Assembly: GCA_038049695.1 (NCBI GenBank)
Contig: CP142451.1
Span: 72,353,501-72,417,500, forward strand
Reading direction: 5' to 3'
Length of the DNA stretch: 64,000 bases
From: Cinnamomum chago
Lineage: Eukaryota > Streptophyta > Magnoliopsida > Laurales > Lauraceae
A program made the translations under genes and the position numbers. Positions 22,973-35,316 of the stretch are shown here, piece after piece. The notes below the pieces were generated by a model, which did not search any database, had not been told where the DNA came from, and saw nothing but the letters and a program-made list of their open reading frames with translations. Position 1 is the stretch's first letter. Every line of letters starts with the position of its first letter.

Positions 22973-25252
22973 TTATTCCTCTGCATTATTTCTCGGGCGC
23001 CTCGGCTTTATCCACAGGAGGGACGGATGGAGCTGGGTCAGAAGCGCCTGGGGTCTCGAGCGGGGGAACGCAGAAGAAGCTTGGGCCTGGTCGCCCTCGG
23101 CGGGGGTCGGGGTCGGAGGAGGGGGGCCCGGGACTTCAGGAAGGGCTTCCGGAGGGTTGGAGTCGGGCTCTGACTCCGGACTAAGTATCACAGATTGGAA
23201 TTGGGGAAGGTTCACAAATATGGGGTCATCCTCAGGGACCCCATACTCCCGAAGTGTTTCTCGGCATCCCATCTCATACAGCACAGGGTTCAACTCCTTG
23301 ATCTGAGCCACATACTCCGCCAATGCCTAATCCACTCCTTCTTGATAAGCTTTTGCGACTTGGGCCCGCAGAGTGGATTCGGCCTCGGCTCGCTCCTTCA
23401 TAGAGGACTCGAGCTCGGTTTCTTTTCCAGCCAGTTCGGTTTCTTTCTTTGCGACCTCAATCTCTAGTTCGTGCACCCTCTTCTCCTTGCCCTCGGCCAC
23501 GCCTTTCAAGTGCCTATTTTTAGCTCGCAACTTGGTGATCTCGTACTTCATTGTTTGTTGCTCCGTTGCGAGCTCGGAGATCTTCTCCTCCGCCTTCTTC
23601 AGCTCTCCCGCACTAGCTTCTAGGGCGTTTCCCATCCTCTTCTTCTCGGCGTCCATCTCGATGACCCGTGAAGTTGTCTTCTCCGTCCTCTTCAGTATAT
23701 TATGAAGCCTCTGTACATTCTGCAAAGAAAAAGGGGAAAAGGGGGTCAGAACAAGCGACTAAGGCATAATGCTTAAAAAAGACAGAAAGGACTGAGAATT
23801 ACCTCGATCGACGCCTTCATCATCGAGTAGATCAGGCTCAGCTGCCCGGCTTTATTGTGCTTCTCCATGTCCTTAGGGAGAGCGCAAGCCCGGGCAACTG
23901 CAGAGATCGTCCCAGCAGAGGTCCCCATCCGGTCCTCCACATTCAGGGGTTCGCCAGGGTTGACCTCAAGGTCAGGCCTGAAGGGGGGCGGTTTGAGAAG
24001 CCGGAGCCGCGGAGCCGCTTCAGAAGCTTGCTCCTTCTCGCCCCCCACGCTAGGCCTCTTTTCGGGAGGGGGCCTCTCACCCTCCTTCTCGGCCTCAGCG
24101 ACGCGTGGCCGGGTGTCCTTGGGTGGCTCCTCCGACCTCCCTCTCTTCTCCTGCTGGGGGCCTAGCGCGCCTTTGTCTCTTGCGGAGGAAGAGGCCCTGG
24201 CTGTGCTTGAGGGTCCGGAGGGGGAGCTGGCCGAGGAGCCTTGAGCGGCCCCAGACCCGCTGGGGGTAAGCTTTGGAGCGGGAGGAGCTCGGCCTTTGAG
24301 GACCAAGCCCCCGATCCTTCAGGGGAGGACGTTGCCCGTCCATTTCTTCTTCTGCTGGATCTTGGGCGGAGGGGTTATCTTCAACCCGAGTCGGATTGAG
24401 GGGCTCTGAGGTTTGACCACCAGTTTTCGCAAGCGCAAGCACGATCTCCCCTATCGGCTCAAGGGGGATCTCGGCAGTCTTCCTGGTATAAGACTGGTAT
24501 CGCGGCTTGTACCGGAGCAGCGAGAAGGCGGCCCGATCATTGTGGCCGTGGTATTGGTAGATCTTCTCGAGCCAGGCGTCGTTCCTCTTCCAACGATCGA
24601 GGCCAGCGTCCTTCCTCCTTCACTGAACACCTGCACAGAAGACAGAAGACATCAGCTTGGCGAATCAGCAGTAAAACAACACAAATAGCCCGGGGAAGTG
24701 AGTATTTACTCTGAGGGGTCCCAGGTCTCCGTGGAACCTGGATTCTTCGCTCCACCTCCGTCTCGGCCGCCCCGAACTCCAAGTTCTCGAGACTAGCAGG
24801 CGGTCCTCCCCGGCGTACTTGCTCGAGTCCTCCAGGGCGTTAATCAAGGGCCTGCGTCTCGCTTTCACCCGAAGGTAGTACGAATCATCGCCCCCCGCGG
24901 ACTTACAGATGTCATAGACATCCTCTATGTCGTGCACGCCGAGATTGGTATCGAGGATTCGGTTCAACTCTGCCACACCCATAGTTATTTTGAACCCATT
25001 TGGCATTAGTTGGAAGGGGCAGATCCGCCACGAGCTAAGGCAGGATCGGAGAAGAGGATGAACGGGGAACCGGACTCCGCCTTCGATAATGGACACCAGA
25101 GGAAAGGGCATCCACTTTTTGAAGTGGGTGAGGCCGTCAACAAGGCCCTGGAGGTCGTCAGGCTTCACCAGAACATCATCTGGTATATCATATGCCATCC
25201 TTAGTCCCTCCAGGGCTTGGGGGCTCTCTAACCAGTGGCTATAAATTCCCAT
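22973..25252 (-). pseudogene. Antisense spliced ORF of Tat element A (gypsy-type transposon protein)
   Basis: This is an antisense gene of the retrotransposon, read right to left. Exon 1 starts at Met 25252 (MGIYSHWLESPQALEGLRMA) and carries the 'putative gypsy-type transposon' domain with CPFQLMPNGFKITMGVAELN. Intron-like gaps with GT...AG ends are at 24709-24631 and 23802-23720, 79 and 83 bp. The middle exon is Pro/Ser/Glu-rich and the last exon is a coiled coil (VIEMDAEKKRMGNALEASAG...). Defects: a frameshift near 24785 and a TAG at 23327-23329 before the final ~115 codons. Antisense ORFs in this place are known in Tat elements such as Grande. The function is not known. Confidence 0.75.
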
Positions 25253-25512
25253 TTCCTAGAAGCTAGAAGGAAGCAGAGAGCAAGGAAGCAGGGACGAGGC
25301 CTAGAAACCCTAGGGGACGAAAACACTCTAGACGAAAGGCAGAAGAGGTGAGAGGAGGATGAGGAAGAACAGAACTCACAGAGGGAATCTGAAGGTTTTC
25401 GAGAGTGAAAGTCTCCGGGTTTGTTGAGGTTCTGATTTCAGCAGAATATCTTCTTCAGCAGAGACTTCTTCCAAGCGAGAACAAAGATAAAGGAAGAAAG
25501 GAAAGAGGTCAT

Positions 25513-25527
25513 CCCTATTTTATAGAG
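25513..25527 (-). promoter_or_regulatory. Antisense TATA-like promoter, element A
   Basis: Minus-strand CTCTATAAAATAGGG lies ~270 bp upstream of the antisense ORF start at 25252. The same box is present in D (56534-56542), and a variant in I (60446-60457). Activity is inferred from position and conservation. Confidence 0.6.
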
Positions 25528-25861
25528 GGACGCTCCTCTTAAATGCCACGCGTGCGGGGCAACACTTCGGACTCTCCACGCGTCGCTTCGATCCCAGTAA
25601 ATAACCAGACGGAAGGTGACATGTGGCACCACCGGTTCATCTCCCACCATAACTCTGGTACATTATTCATCACCTCGGGCATACGAAACGACGTCCGCGT
25701 GCCCACCTTGGTGAAATAATTATGATACCATATTTATTGCCTACGGCAAACGAAACGGCATCATAATGAGGATCACACATCAGTAAGAGGTGTAAAGATA
25801 AGCGCCAGTACATCCTTTCAATCTTAGCTCCCGACCTCAGAGAGAATTCTATGAGGTCGAG

Positions 25862-25874
25862 AGCTAGGGGAAAT
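25862..25874 (+). other. Polypurine tract of element A
   Basis: AGCTAGGGGAAAT immediately precedes the 3' LTR. D has GAGCTAGGGGCAAT at the same place. Confidence 0.65.
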
Positions 25875-26545
25875 TGTGTGGGGTCACTTCCTAATGACAG
25901 ACTTGCGTGGGGCCACTCCCCAATTTCAGGATAGTCCCTGGCCTCGGTGATTCCCAGCTCGGTAGAAGCGCCAGCTCGGGGAAGCGCGGAGCCCATCTCG
26001 GTGGCCACGTTTGCAGGTGCCCATCTCGGTCTCGGCCTTAACTTGATCTCGGCCCTCCTGTCATTCAGCCATAAATGCGACCGTAAATGCGCTGCCATGG
26101 CGGTAAACGGCGAACTGACAAGTAGAGTGGGCGCCGGACTTAGATAAGTGGCATGCCTTATCTCAAGGTCACATCCGCAGGCATAAGGGGATGGCCCGAT
26201 GGGACGTTCCCTTTTTACCCACCCCCACTCAGGAAAGAAAGTACATGCTGATGGGACTTCCATCTCTCCCTGAGGGGCCAGTCCGATGATGACTCTCACG
26301 TCTATATAATGCATGAAGAAAAACTACAGGAGGTATGCAACAAATCTGCCCTCCATACTCTTTCTTCCTTATTCTCCTCAGTTATCAAACTAACTCAGGC
26401 AACGGAGTGCCTTCGGCTGCCAACAGCCAGGGGCTCTGACCTTTGTTTTTCCTTTCAGATTACCGGAGGCCGGTCCTTTCCCAAAATCATCAAATCAAGA
26501 GTTTAATCCTCATCTAACCAAGTCCGTAAATTTTAGGCACTTACA
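25875..26545 (+). repeat. 3' LTR of element A
   Basis: 671 bp, TGTGTGGGGTCAC to CACTTACA, matching the D 5' LTR (39149-39830). A TATA box TATATAAT is at 26303-26310. Confidence 0.92.
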
Positions 26546-27036
26546 AGTATTGTGGTTCACAACCCCTGTAACCCAAGACCTATCCATCCATAAAGGGGTT
26601 GTACAAGTGCCACACTCAATGCATGTTCAAGATTCCTTTTCTTCTCTCCTACCACCCTCTCCAATAATTCCACATCACCTTTTCTCTTGTTCTGATATCA
26701 AATTAAAATATTATAAAAGGGACCCAAATTTTCATGCCCCTAGAACCTTCCAAATCCCCAACCTGATTAACCTAACGTCCACCTTTACCAAACCATATAT
26801 GATGTTATGTGGCCTCCTTCAAGGGTAGTGGAGGCCACTTTAGTGCTGGTGAACAATCCCTGAAAGCTTGCCTATATAAGGGGAGGCTCAAGAGTACTTA
26901 AGTTGCAAGTTTGAGCATAGAAGTGAGAAAGAGATACAGAAAGAGAGTGAGAGAGGAAGGGAGCAAAGTTTTCTTGCTTCGTTAAGCTTTTGAAGTTCTT
27001 TTACTGTTGGGACTTACAAAAATGGTTTGTGATACA
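26546..27036 (+). other. No gene seen; promoter-like segment between A and Copia E
   Basis: No ORF is supported. A TATA-like CTATATAAGG at about 26871-26881 is followed by a purine-rich leader (AGAGAAAG...). This may be part of a diverged 5' LTR of element E, but it does not match the visible E 3' LTR. Confidence 0.4.
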
Positions 27037-27124
27037 TGTTGGGTATTTTCTAAATCCTTATGGATTACTATTGGGACTTACAACAATTTAAAGACAGCAA
27101 ACCTTCCAAATCTTACTCTACAAT

Positions 27125-30100
27125 ATGGCTGCCCCATTCAATAAACCTATGTCAAATGATATTGAAAAATTGGATACATTGAATGGGTCGATTTTCAAGC
27201 GATGGTAGATGAAAGTCTACATGCAGTTGGTGATCCAACAAGTTGCCTATGTGCTCCAAATCCCATATCCAAAAGGCAGACCATCGGATAATTCAACGAT
27301 CAGTTCATTTTATGCATATAATGGCTACACAAAAGATCAATTGCGGTGGTACGAGGATGATTGCATTTGTCGGAGTTTGATTCTTGGTGCGATGTCAAAC
27401 ACCCTCTTCAATCTTTTTTTGCAATTATTCTACCGCATTAGAATTATGGACTGCCCTACATGCATGGTATGTCACTGAAGATGCAGGAAACCGTTGTTAT
27501 TTAATTAATAAATTTGTGGACTATAAAATGGTTGATGAGAAACCAGTACTTGAGCAAGTTCATGAAATGCTTTAAATTGCTCAAGAGACTGCTGAAATTG
27601 GAGAACCTATGACTGAGTATTTTCAAGTTTCTACAGTTATTGGTAAACTTCCACCTTCTTGGAAAGATTGCCGAAAATTGTTGAAAAGAGACCGGACCAT
27701 TAACACCATTGAGGATTTGCTTCAAAATTTGCAAATTGAGGATGAAGCAAGACAAAGGGACAAAATTGAAGATGAAGAAATTGGCAAAATTAAATCCCTA
27801 AAAGACAAGGTTCATATGATTGAACAAAAGGAGAAGGAACCAAAAGGAAAGGACAAAGAGAAGAAAAACAATTCTCAACGTTCCGGAAATAAGAACAAAA
27901 ATAACGAGAGAAATAGAAATAAGAATCATTCAAATTTTAGGTCCAAGAACAAACAAAGAGGGAGTGAAGATTCTAAGAAAAATAAAAGCCCAGGCCCATG
28001 TTATGTGTGTGGAAAAATGGGGCATACTGCCAGGCAATGTCGATATCGGAAAGGTCAAAATAAAGAATCAAATCATGTTAAAGATGAATTTGTTGTTGTA
28101 ATTTCTAAGGTCTTTATGGTTAATAATGATAATGGATGGGGGATTGACTCGGGTTCAACCTGTCACGTCACCCCTCACCGGGAAGCATTCAAGACATATA
28201 AGACCATGGAAACTACAAAGCTTTACATGGGAAATTCGGCTACAAGACCCATTGTTGGAACTGACACTGTTGAAATCCTACTTTCCTCTGGCAAGACTCT
28301 CACCCTCAAGAATGTTCTTCATGTACCTGAATTAAGAAAGAGCCTGATTTTTGTATTTCTTCTAAATCATCATGGTTTTCGTGTTGTATTTGATAGTGAT
28401 AAAGTAATTATCACTAATAACGGAACCTTTGTTGGCAAGGGATATGCCAAAGATAAAATGTATTTATTATCTGTCATGAATAATATTTATGCTTCTTCTT
28501 ATTTGACTATGCATGATGATAAATGGCATTTTAGGTTAGGAATTGTTGGTAAAAAGACATAAAATAGAATGATGTCTAGTGCATTAATTCCTAATGCTGA
28601 CAAATCATCTTTATCTTATCAATGTGAATGTTGTGCTCAAGCCAAATTATGTAAACATTCTTTTAAATCGGCAGATAAGACCAATGATTTATTAGATTTA
28701 ATACATAGTGATATATGTGATAATAAAAATGTGGAGACTAGTGGTGGTAAAAGGTATTTTATTACTTTTATTGATGACTACTCTAAATATACCTATGTAT
28801 ATTTAATTAAAACTAAAGATGAGGCGTTAGACAAATTCAGGATTTTTAAAGTTGAAATTGAAAATCAATTAGAGAGAAAAATGAAAGTTCTTAGGACAGA
28901 TAGAGGAGGTGAATACCTCTCAAATGAATTTAAGAATTTTTGTGAAAATGAAGGAATTATTCATCAAGTTACAACCCCTATAGCCCCCATCAAAATGGAG
29001 TTGCAGAACGTAAGAATATGACTTTAATGGAAATAGTTAGTACTATGTTGATTAATTTTAATTTCCCTTTGAGTTTTTGGGGAGAAGCCCTTTTTACTGC
29101 ATGTCATATAGGAAATAGAATATTACATAAGGGATATGATAAAACACCCTATGAACTTCTTAAAGGTAGAAGACCAAATATTAATTACATGAAAGTGTGG
29201 GGGTGTATTGCTTATGTAATAGATCTATCTCTAAGAAGACCAAAATGTGGCACTTAAGGTGTAAGGTCTATTTTCTTAGGCTATCATCCTAACTCTAAAG
29301 CCTACAGATTTTTTAATTTAAAAACTAATTCGATTTTAGAAAGTACCTCTGCTGAATTTTTTGAACATTTGACTATTAAAGATTCTAATTGTTTAGAATT
29401 AGAAAAGGACTTACAATTAGAATTAGAAGATGTTCTTCCTCATAATAATGATTTAATACCACTGAATGATACACATATTTTTTAACCTGAACTTCGTAGA
29501 AGTAAAAGAAAATGATTTGAAAAAGATTTTGGACCTGATATGATTGCTTTTCTCTTAGAAGACCCTAAAGATTATAAAACTGCTTTGTCCTTATCTGATT
29601 CGCATAATTGGAAATTAGCTATGGATGATGAAATTAGGTCCATTAAAAGTAAAAATACTTGGACATTAACTGATCTCCCCCCTAATGCTAAGACTTTAGG
29701 GTGTAGATAGATTTTAAAGAAAAAGCTTAAACCTGATGGTAGCATTGATAAATACAAAGCTAGATTAGTAGCCAAGGGTTATAAACAAAAGGAAGAAATT
29801 GATTATTTTGTGACATTCTCTCTTGTTACTAAATTAACATCCATTAGAATTTTAATGGCTTTAGCCTCTATTTATAATTTTTAAATACATCAAATGGATG
29901 TTAAAATAACATTCTTAAATGGTGATCTTGATGAAGAAATTTATATTGATCAACCTGAAGGTTATATAGAAGAAGGTTATGAATACAAAGTTTGTAAATT
30001 AAATAAATCACTATATAGGCTTTAACAAGCTCCTAGACAATGGTATAAAAAGTTTAAAAAAGAAATGAAAAAAATGGTTTTAAAACAAATGCAGTGGAAC

Positions 30101-31066
30101 CTTGTGTTTTTATTAAAGGAGTGGGTTCTGATAGTGTTGTCTTAACTCTTTATGTTGATGATATTTTAATTTTCAGTTCTACTATTGAGAAAATTGATGA
30201 AACAAAAAGGTTTCTTGCACAAACTTTGAGATTAAAGACATGGGTTGTGTTGATACAATTTCGGGTATTAAAGTAATAAGGAAAAATAGTTCTATAATCT
30301 TAAGTCAATCTCATTATGTTGATCAAATTTTGCATAAGTTCAACTTTTCAAATTGTAAACCAAGTCCTACCCCTATAAGTCCAAATATTAAACTAACTCG
30401 TCATTATGGTTCTCCAATTGCTCAGTCAAAATATGCTAGTATCATTGGTAGCCTAATGTTTTTAATGAATTGTACAAGGCCTGATATAGCATATGTCGTA
30501 GGCCTACTTAGTAGGTTCACTAGTAATCCAAATCATACTCATTGGCAAGAAATTAGTAGAATTCTCCGGTATTTAAAACATACTATTGATTATGGATTAC
30601 ATTATAGTGATGCAGATTGGGCTACTAACAAATTGGACTCCAAGTCCACCAGTGGTTGGTTGTTTACCTCAGGTGGAGGAGCTGTTGCTTGGTCATCTTG
30701 CAAGCAAACTTGTATAGCATTCTCATCCATGGAATCCGAGTATGTGGTTATGTCACTTGCAGGTAGGGAAGCAGTATGGATGAGACGTCTTTTAAGACCT
30801 CTCCCTTTTATTGAGAAGCCGATCAAACCACTCACAGTGTATTGTGATAACAAGTCGGCTATGTTTACTGCTAAGAACAAATGGTATACAGGTAAATCTA
30901 AACACATTGCTATGAAGTATAATCATATTCGTCGTTTAGTCAAGAAAGGAAAACTAGTGTTGGAATAACTTCCCACACAAGTCATGCTTGTAGACCCTTT
31001 GACTAAACCTATTTCTAGTGAACGAATATGGAAAACCTCAAGGGAGATGGGTTTATTACCAGCATA
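27125..31066 (+). pseudogene. Copia gag-pol of element E, many stops and frameshifts
   Basis: Gag starts MAAPFNKPMSNDIEKLDTLN and meets a TAG at 27206-27208. A zinc knuckle CYVCGKMGHTARQC lies near 28000. Protease has DSGSTCHVTPHRE. Integrase (28569-29021, then a new frame) has CECCAQAK, SDICDN, RTDRGGEYLS and WGEALFTACHI. RT shows KARLVAKGYKQ and YVDDILIFSS with several stops (for example at 29484, 29708 and 29881). RNase H at 30240-30968 reads DSKSTSGWLFTSGGGAVAWSS and ends near LTKPISSERIWK. Copia order is clear; the lineage within Copia is not assigned. Confidence 0.85.
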
Positions 31067-31673
31067 GAGGGATGGTCTTAACTTCTAAGTTAGAGTTCAA
31101 AGGAAATTTGGTTAGATGTACCATCCACTAGAGAGTATATTGAGATATTCCTCACAGTGCACATTTAGTTTATTTGGAACTAGTGGGGGAACTTGTTGTG
31201 TTCCAAATTTCCCCATCTCTAAGGTTCGTGCACTTTCAAGCTTTCGCCTATGTTAGGCTGGACTTTTTTAGTCCTTAACAGATGCATGGCTTAGTGCGGA
31301 GTGAGCGAAAGCACTCCTGATGGGTTTGCTTTTGCGGATGTAGAGATCATGGCCGCCTCCCATAGGTCTTGTTGGTAAGGCTCTAGAGCATTCGCTAAGA
31401 CCAGGACTAGCACATGGCTTATGAAATAGCATGGCGTGTAGAATATGAATGCCCGACCATATTGTATAACGTGAATTTGTATCGTGAACTTCACCTAGGT
31501 CACTTAGTCACAAACTTCCTAATACATATTCTACCTCCTGATTCAAGGGACATCCACCTATGAGGGATGCATTATGTAGTTTTTATTTATTTTATTTTAT
31601 TTTATTTTTCATAAAAATATGTATATATATTATATTTTCATAAAATTATAAGTTTTAGAAAATAGTGGGGGAT
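31067..31673 (+). other. Element E 3' untranslated region
   Basis: No gene is seen. The segment contains an AT-rich run of TTTTA repeats near 31580-31610 and ends in the polypurine tract GTGGGGGAT. Confidence 0.6.
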
Positions 31674-31704
31674 TGTTGGGTATTTTCTAAATCCTTATGG
31701 ATTC
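31674..31704 (+). repeat. Start of 3' LTR of element E
   Basis: TGTTGGGTATTTTCTAAATC... matches 27037-27066, then is cut by solo LTR G. GATTC (31700-31704) is the target duplication. The LTR resumes at 34559 with GATTCCTTTGG. Confidence 0.8.
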
Positions 31705-34558
31705 TGTTAGACCCCGACCCAGACTAATTCGATTAGTGAGTGTTTAGTGTGTGTTTAGTCTTAAGTGGGTTTAGTTATTGTTCAGTTATAAATAATTAGT
31801 TTTAGCCCTGGATATAGCTTTGGGAATTTTGAGAACATAAGTGTTAGTCAGACACGCTCAAGAAGGCCCGAGTGCACGTGTAAGGTTGGGAGGATTGTAT
31901 TGGGTTCCGTTTTTAATTGTGATTTTGATTTCATTTGAATGGTTTTATTATTTGTAACAACTTTCGTTTTCAGCCCATTCGTGTTTGAAGCCCAAAATCC
32001 AAGTTTTGGCCTAAAAAAGAGTAAAATTGTCTTTTATGCACAAATCTGGACACAAATTTTGAAATCTCAAAACCATGTCAAAAATGTACTTTTTGGAAAC
32101 TAGATATTTCGAGGATCATTTTATCCTTCTTCGTCGAGTTCATTAGAGGCCCGTAAGATCATGTTTTTGTCAATGCAAGGTTTAGGCTCATTGGGGCCCA
32201 TTTGCTAGGGTTTTTAAGTAAACTCTTTCTCTTTCCCTCTTTTCATTCCCAAACCCTAACCCTAGAGCAGCCAAGAATAGAAAGCCCTTTTCTTTCTACT
32301 TTACTCTATTGAATGATCAAGTTAGAAGACTCCAAATGGAATTCCAAGACCATTATCTTCTTCCTCTCATCCCAAGCTTTCCATTGATACAAGTTTCTTG
32401 AAGTTTCTAGTTGGGCAAGATCTCCATTTTCTTCCTTCTCTCTTGTTTGGCCTTTTCTAGGTAAGAGCTCCAACCCATCTTTTTAATGGAGCCTTTTTGG
32501 TTCCTAAAGATCTTGTTTTTCATATTTGCAAACCCTTTTGTGAAAATGAGTTTCTTATTTTCAAGTTTGAGTGAGTTTTGAATGGTTTTCATGGGGTTTT
32601 GTAGCCTTTGGTTTAGCTTGAGTGGAAGTTCTTGGAGAGGGTTTTTGGCATCTTGAACTAAGGCAAGTAAACAATCTAGGATGGATGTTAGTATGTGTGC
32701 ATTTGGTTTGTTTCCCTTTCATTCTCTTCATTTCATTGGAAATCTGTCTTGAATGGAAATTTTGGGGATTTTGTTTTAGATTGGAGAATGGGAGTGAGAT
32801 GTTTTAAATTGTGCTTGAATATGTATGTTTAATCCCTTGGAGAGCTTGTAGGCTCAGGGAAGTGCAGGTTGAAGGAGAAATAAGAAGAAGGGAAGAAGAA
32901 ATGTAAAAATCTGACTTGAAATGCATTGTCCGCGCAGTGTCGGTCAGCTGTCGGCTAACCGAAATTTCCACTTCGGTCGACCGACAGCCAACCGAACTCA
33001 GTCGGCTCCTTTTCCCGAGACCTACATTTCGTCAGGGAGATTTCGGTCAGCTGTCGGCTAATTGACGTTTCTCACCTCGATCGACCAACAGCCAACCGAA
33101 ATCAGTTCGGTTCCTTTTCCCGAGAGCTGAGGTTTTCTGGGAAAATCTGTCTGCCAACTTGTCGGTCAGCTGTCGACTAACCGACATACCCCGTCTCGGT
33201 TGACCGACAGGTGACCGAGAGGTAACCGAAATTTCAAGATGAGCTGTTTTAGAAGGATTTTTACAGGAATGAAAACTAGGATATGTTATGGAGCATTTAG
33301 CCTGGCATTGTGTGATTGAAACCTGAGATGTCATTAACTTCGGGGGCACCCAATTCTCTTTGCAATTTCAACATTTGGGTTTCAATTACACAAGGGTCAA
33401 CCAAAAGTCCTTACATACGCTTGATAGACTTTACTTTCGAACCTTAGTTTTGATGCAACAAGTATTATCGTATACTCGTTTTGAAGTTAAGTATAAGCTC
33501 GTTTGAAAATGGTTTCAAGGATAAAAAGGGGGTCACTTCTTAAGCATGTTTTGCATATATGTACTTCTGTCTCTTGCTTGTGATTTCCCCCTTCAAGCTT
33601 GATTTGGTTTAAGACGTGTTTCGCCGTGTTTTATGCATTCATGAATTTAAGTGAACACCACTGAGCTTGGACTGCCCTTTCAGTTTGATCCACTGTTTGG
33701 GGGTCTTTAAACATGTGGACTGTCTGCAAACTAGACGTGCATTTTATTACACATCGTGCGTGTCCGGTTCCGCGGGCCGGAATCCCCGTATATGTGGGAA
33801 TCGTGTCGTGATTATATGATGTATATCGTGCTTGTCGTGCGTGCTTGCTCTTTTCATTATAAATGATAGAGAAAGGATGGGCTCATTGTGGATTGTGACT
33901 ATTCATGATATTATAAGTATTCATGCTAGCTTTGCTCGTATTTTGAAATGTACCTTAGTCATGTAACTGTTTACAATTCAGCAAAAATGTCTTAACATGT
34001 TTCTTTAAAAACAATTACTTACATGCTCATGCTTAAATTGATTACCTGCCAAACCGTCGTGTTTGATTCTTGTATGTTGGTGCCCAGGTGCAGGTGATGT
34101 TGCATTTGAGGAGGAGCGTCCGGAGGAGGCTCTTGAGCCACCCCGAGTCAGAGAGTGGCAACCCGACGATGTCAATTAGACATCGGGCGGGTTCTTGAGT
34201 TGCGCTTCATTTGTCATGGGTTTCCTTTGTCATTTTGAGAATTATATTGGCCTCTATTGGCCTGTTATGGGATGTAATTAAACTTAACTACCTTTTTGTG
34301 TTAGTCTCATAACTTGAATTATGATGGGAATGCCATGTTAACTCCTTTCTTATGATACTATGTCTTGATATTATTTTGTTTAGAACTTAAAATTTTATTG
34401 GTGCTTATCTTGATGTGATTTGCTACACACTTCCGCAAACTTGATTGTGTGAGACAGATTTCGCGTGCTTCGGGAATCCTCACTGCGGGAACCTGTGAGA
34501 AAACAACAAACAACAGAATCAACGTCGCGGGCCCGGGATCCGTTCCGGGGTCGCGACA
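31705..34558 (+). repeat. Solo LTR G (large Gypsy-type LTR)
   Basis: 2854 bp, TGTTAGACCCCGACCC to GGGGTCGCGACA, flanked by GATTC on both sides (31700-31704, 34559-34563). There is no internal region, so it is a solo LTR from unequal recombination. The form of its ends resembles Tekay LTRs. It carries a telo-box AAACCCTAACCCTAG near 32260. It is homologous to G' at 41668-44418. Confidence 0.9.
32938..33235 (+). repeat. Palindrome cluster in solo LTR G
   Basis: Three spaced units pair TCGGTCAGCTGTCGGCTAACC with CTTCGGTCGACCGACAGCC, starting near 32940, 33044 and 33162. Each contains GTCGACC- or CAGCTG-centred inverted repeats. Confidence 0.85.
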
Positions 34559-34563
34559 GATTC

Positions 34564-35316
34564 CTTTGGCATCAATCATCTCAAATAATAAAATATGTAA
34601 TATGAAAGTAAGAAAAGAAAAGAAAGAAAAGGGAGGAGATGTGTAGTACGTTTGGGATATGGCCAAAGGGGTGACAATTGGTAACTACCAATCCCTAAAA
34701 GACCCTTCATGCTTTCAAAGATTCAAATTTGGAAGATGATAGTTTTTCTGGCTATTGGGTAGTTTGGACGGTTAGCTTCAACAGTCATGTCCCTTGGGCC
34801 CATTTGAATAGTTGTGACCTGTCCATTTGAATGGGTGTGACCCAAGTGATTGGGTTGTTTTCAAGTCTATATATATATTGAGGCCCAATTTGAGTTCAGT
34901 AATACAAAAAATAAGAAAAACCAAAAACTGAGATTCAAGGAAACCAACTAATAGCTTTCTTTACTTCATTTTATTTCTAAATTTTTTTTAAGGGTAATTC
35001 CATATTTCTATCTCGGGTGTGAAGACCTTGAGATAGAGTGGGCCATTGTATCTTGGGGACAGAATTTCACTCCATCCACCTGCAGATGGGGAAATTGTTG
35101 TCTTTAAGATAGCATTTTTATTGGTGTGCCTTGCCCATTTTCACTTTTGTTTTTCTTAGTTTTTTCTTACTTTCACATACGGCCAAGGACACATTTACAA
35201 CAATACATGCATCACTGTTTTCTCCAGCTTCTTTGGGTCAATGGGATTCCCCAACTTTTCCATTTTTTTTTTTGGGTGCACTTGGGATCTTAAAGATTTC
35301 TATTTCTCATTACTAG
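34564..35316 (+). other. Probable remainder of E 3' LTR, then host sequence upstream of the NPF exon
   Basis: No ORF is supported. A TATA-like TCTATATATATATTGAGG lies near 34867-34883 and would suit an LTR U3/R boundary. From about 35120 the sequence is T-rich and ends TTTCTCATTACTAG at 35316, a splice acceptor for the following exon. The first NPF exon with the start codon was not found. Confidence 0.45.

Larger units (their letters stand above)
1..26545 (+). mobile_element. Tat/Retand-lineage Ty3/Gypsy element A (5' end outside window)
   Basis: The window opens inside the gag of this element and its 3' LTR ends at 26545. In order it holds gag, protease, reverse transcriptase, RNase H, a second archaeal-type RNase H, integrase, a 54-bp tandem repeat block, an antisense spliced ORF, a polypurine tract and the 3' LTR. 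A second RNase H and an antisense ORF downstream of pol are hallmarks of Tat-lineage elements. Element B (with C inside it) splits its protease at 1650-18316. Element D in this window is a second copy and served as the reference for frames and breaks. Many stops and frameshifts make A non-autonomous. Confidence 0.93.
27037..34563 (+). mobile_element. Decayed Ty1/Copia element E, 3' LTR split by solo LTR G
   Basis: Gag-pol of Copia order (gag, protease, integrase, RT, RNase H) lies at 27125-31066. A polypurine tract GTGGGGGAT at about 31665-31673 precedes the 3' LTR start TGTTGGGTATTTTC at 31674. The same 30 bp occur alone at 27037-27066, apparently all that remains of the 5' LTR. The 3' LTR is interrupted at 31705-34558 by solo LTR G. 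Its true end beyond 34563 is uncertain. Confidence 0.75.

Noticed and set aside
25670-26314. Minus-strand 214-codon ORF over the A 3' LTR
   Set aside because: It is the reverse of LTR and flanking untranslated DNA. The D copy does not keep it as an equivalent ORF.
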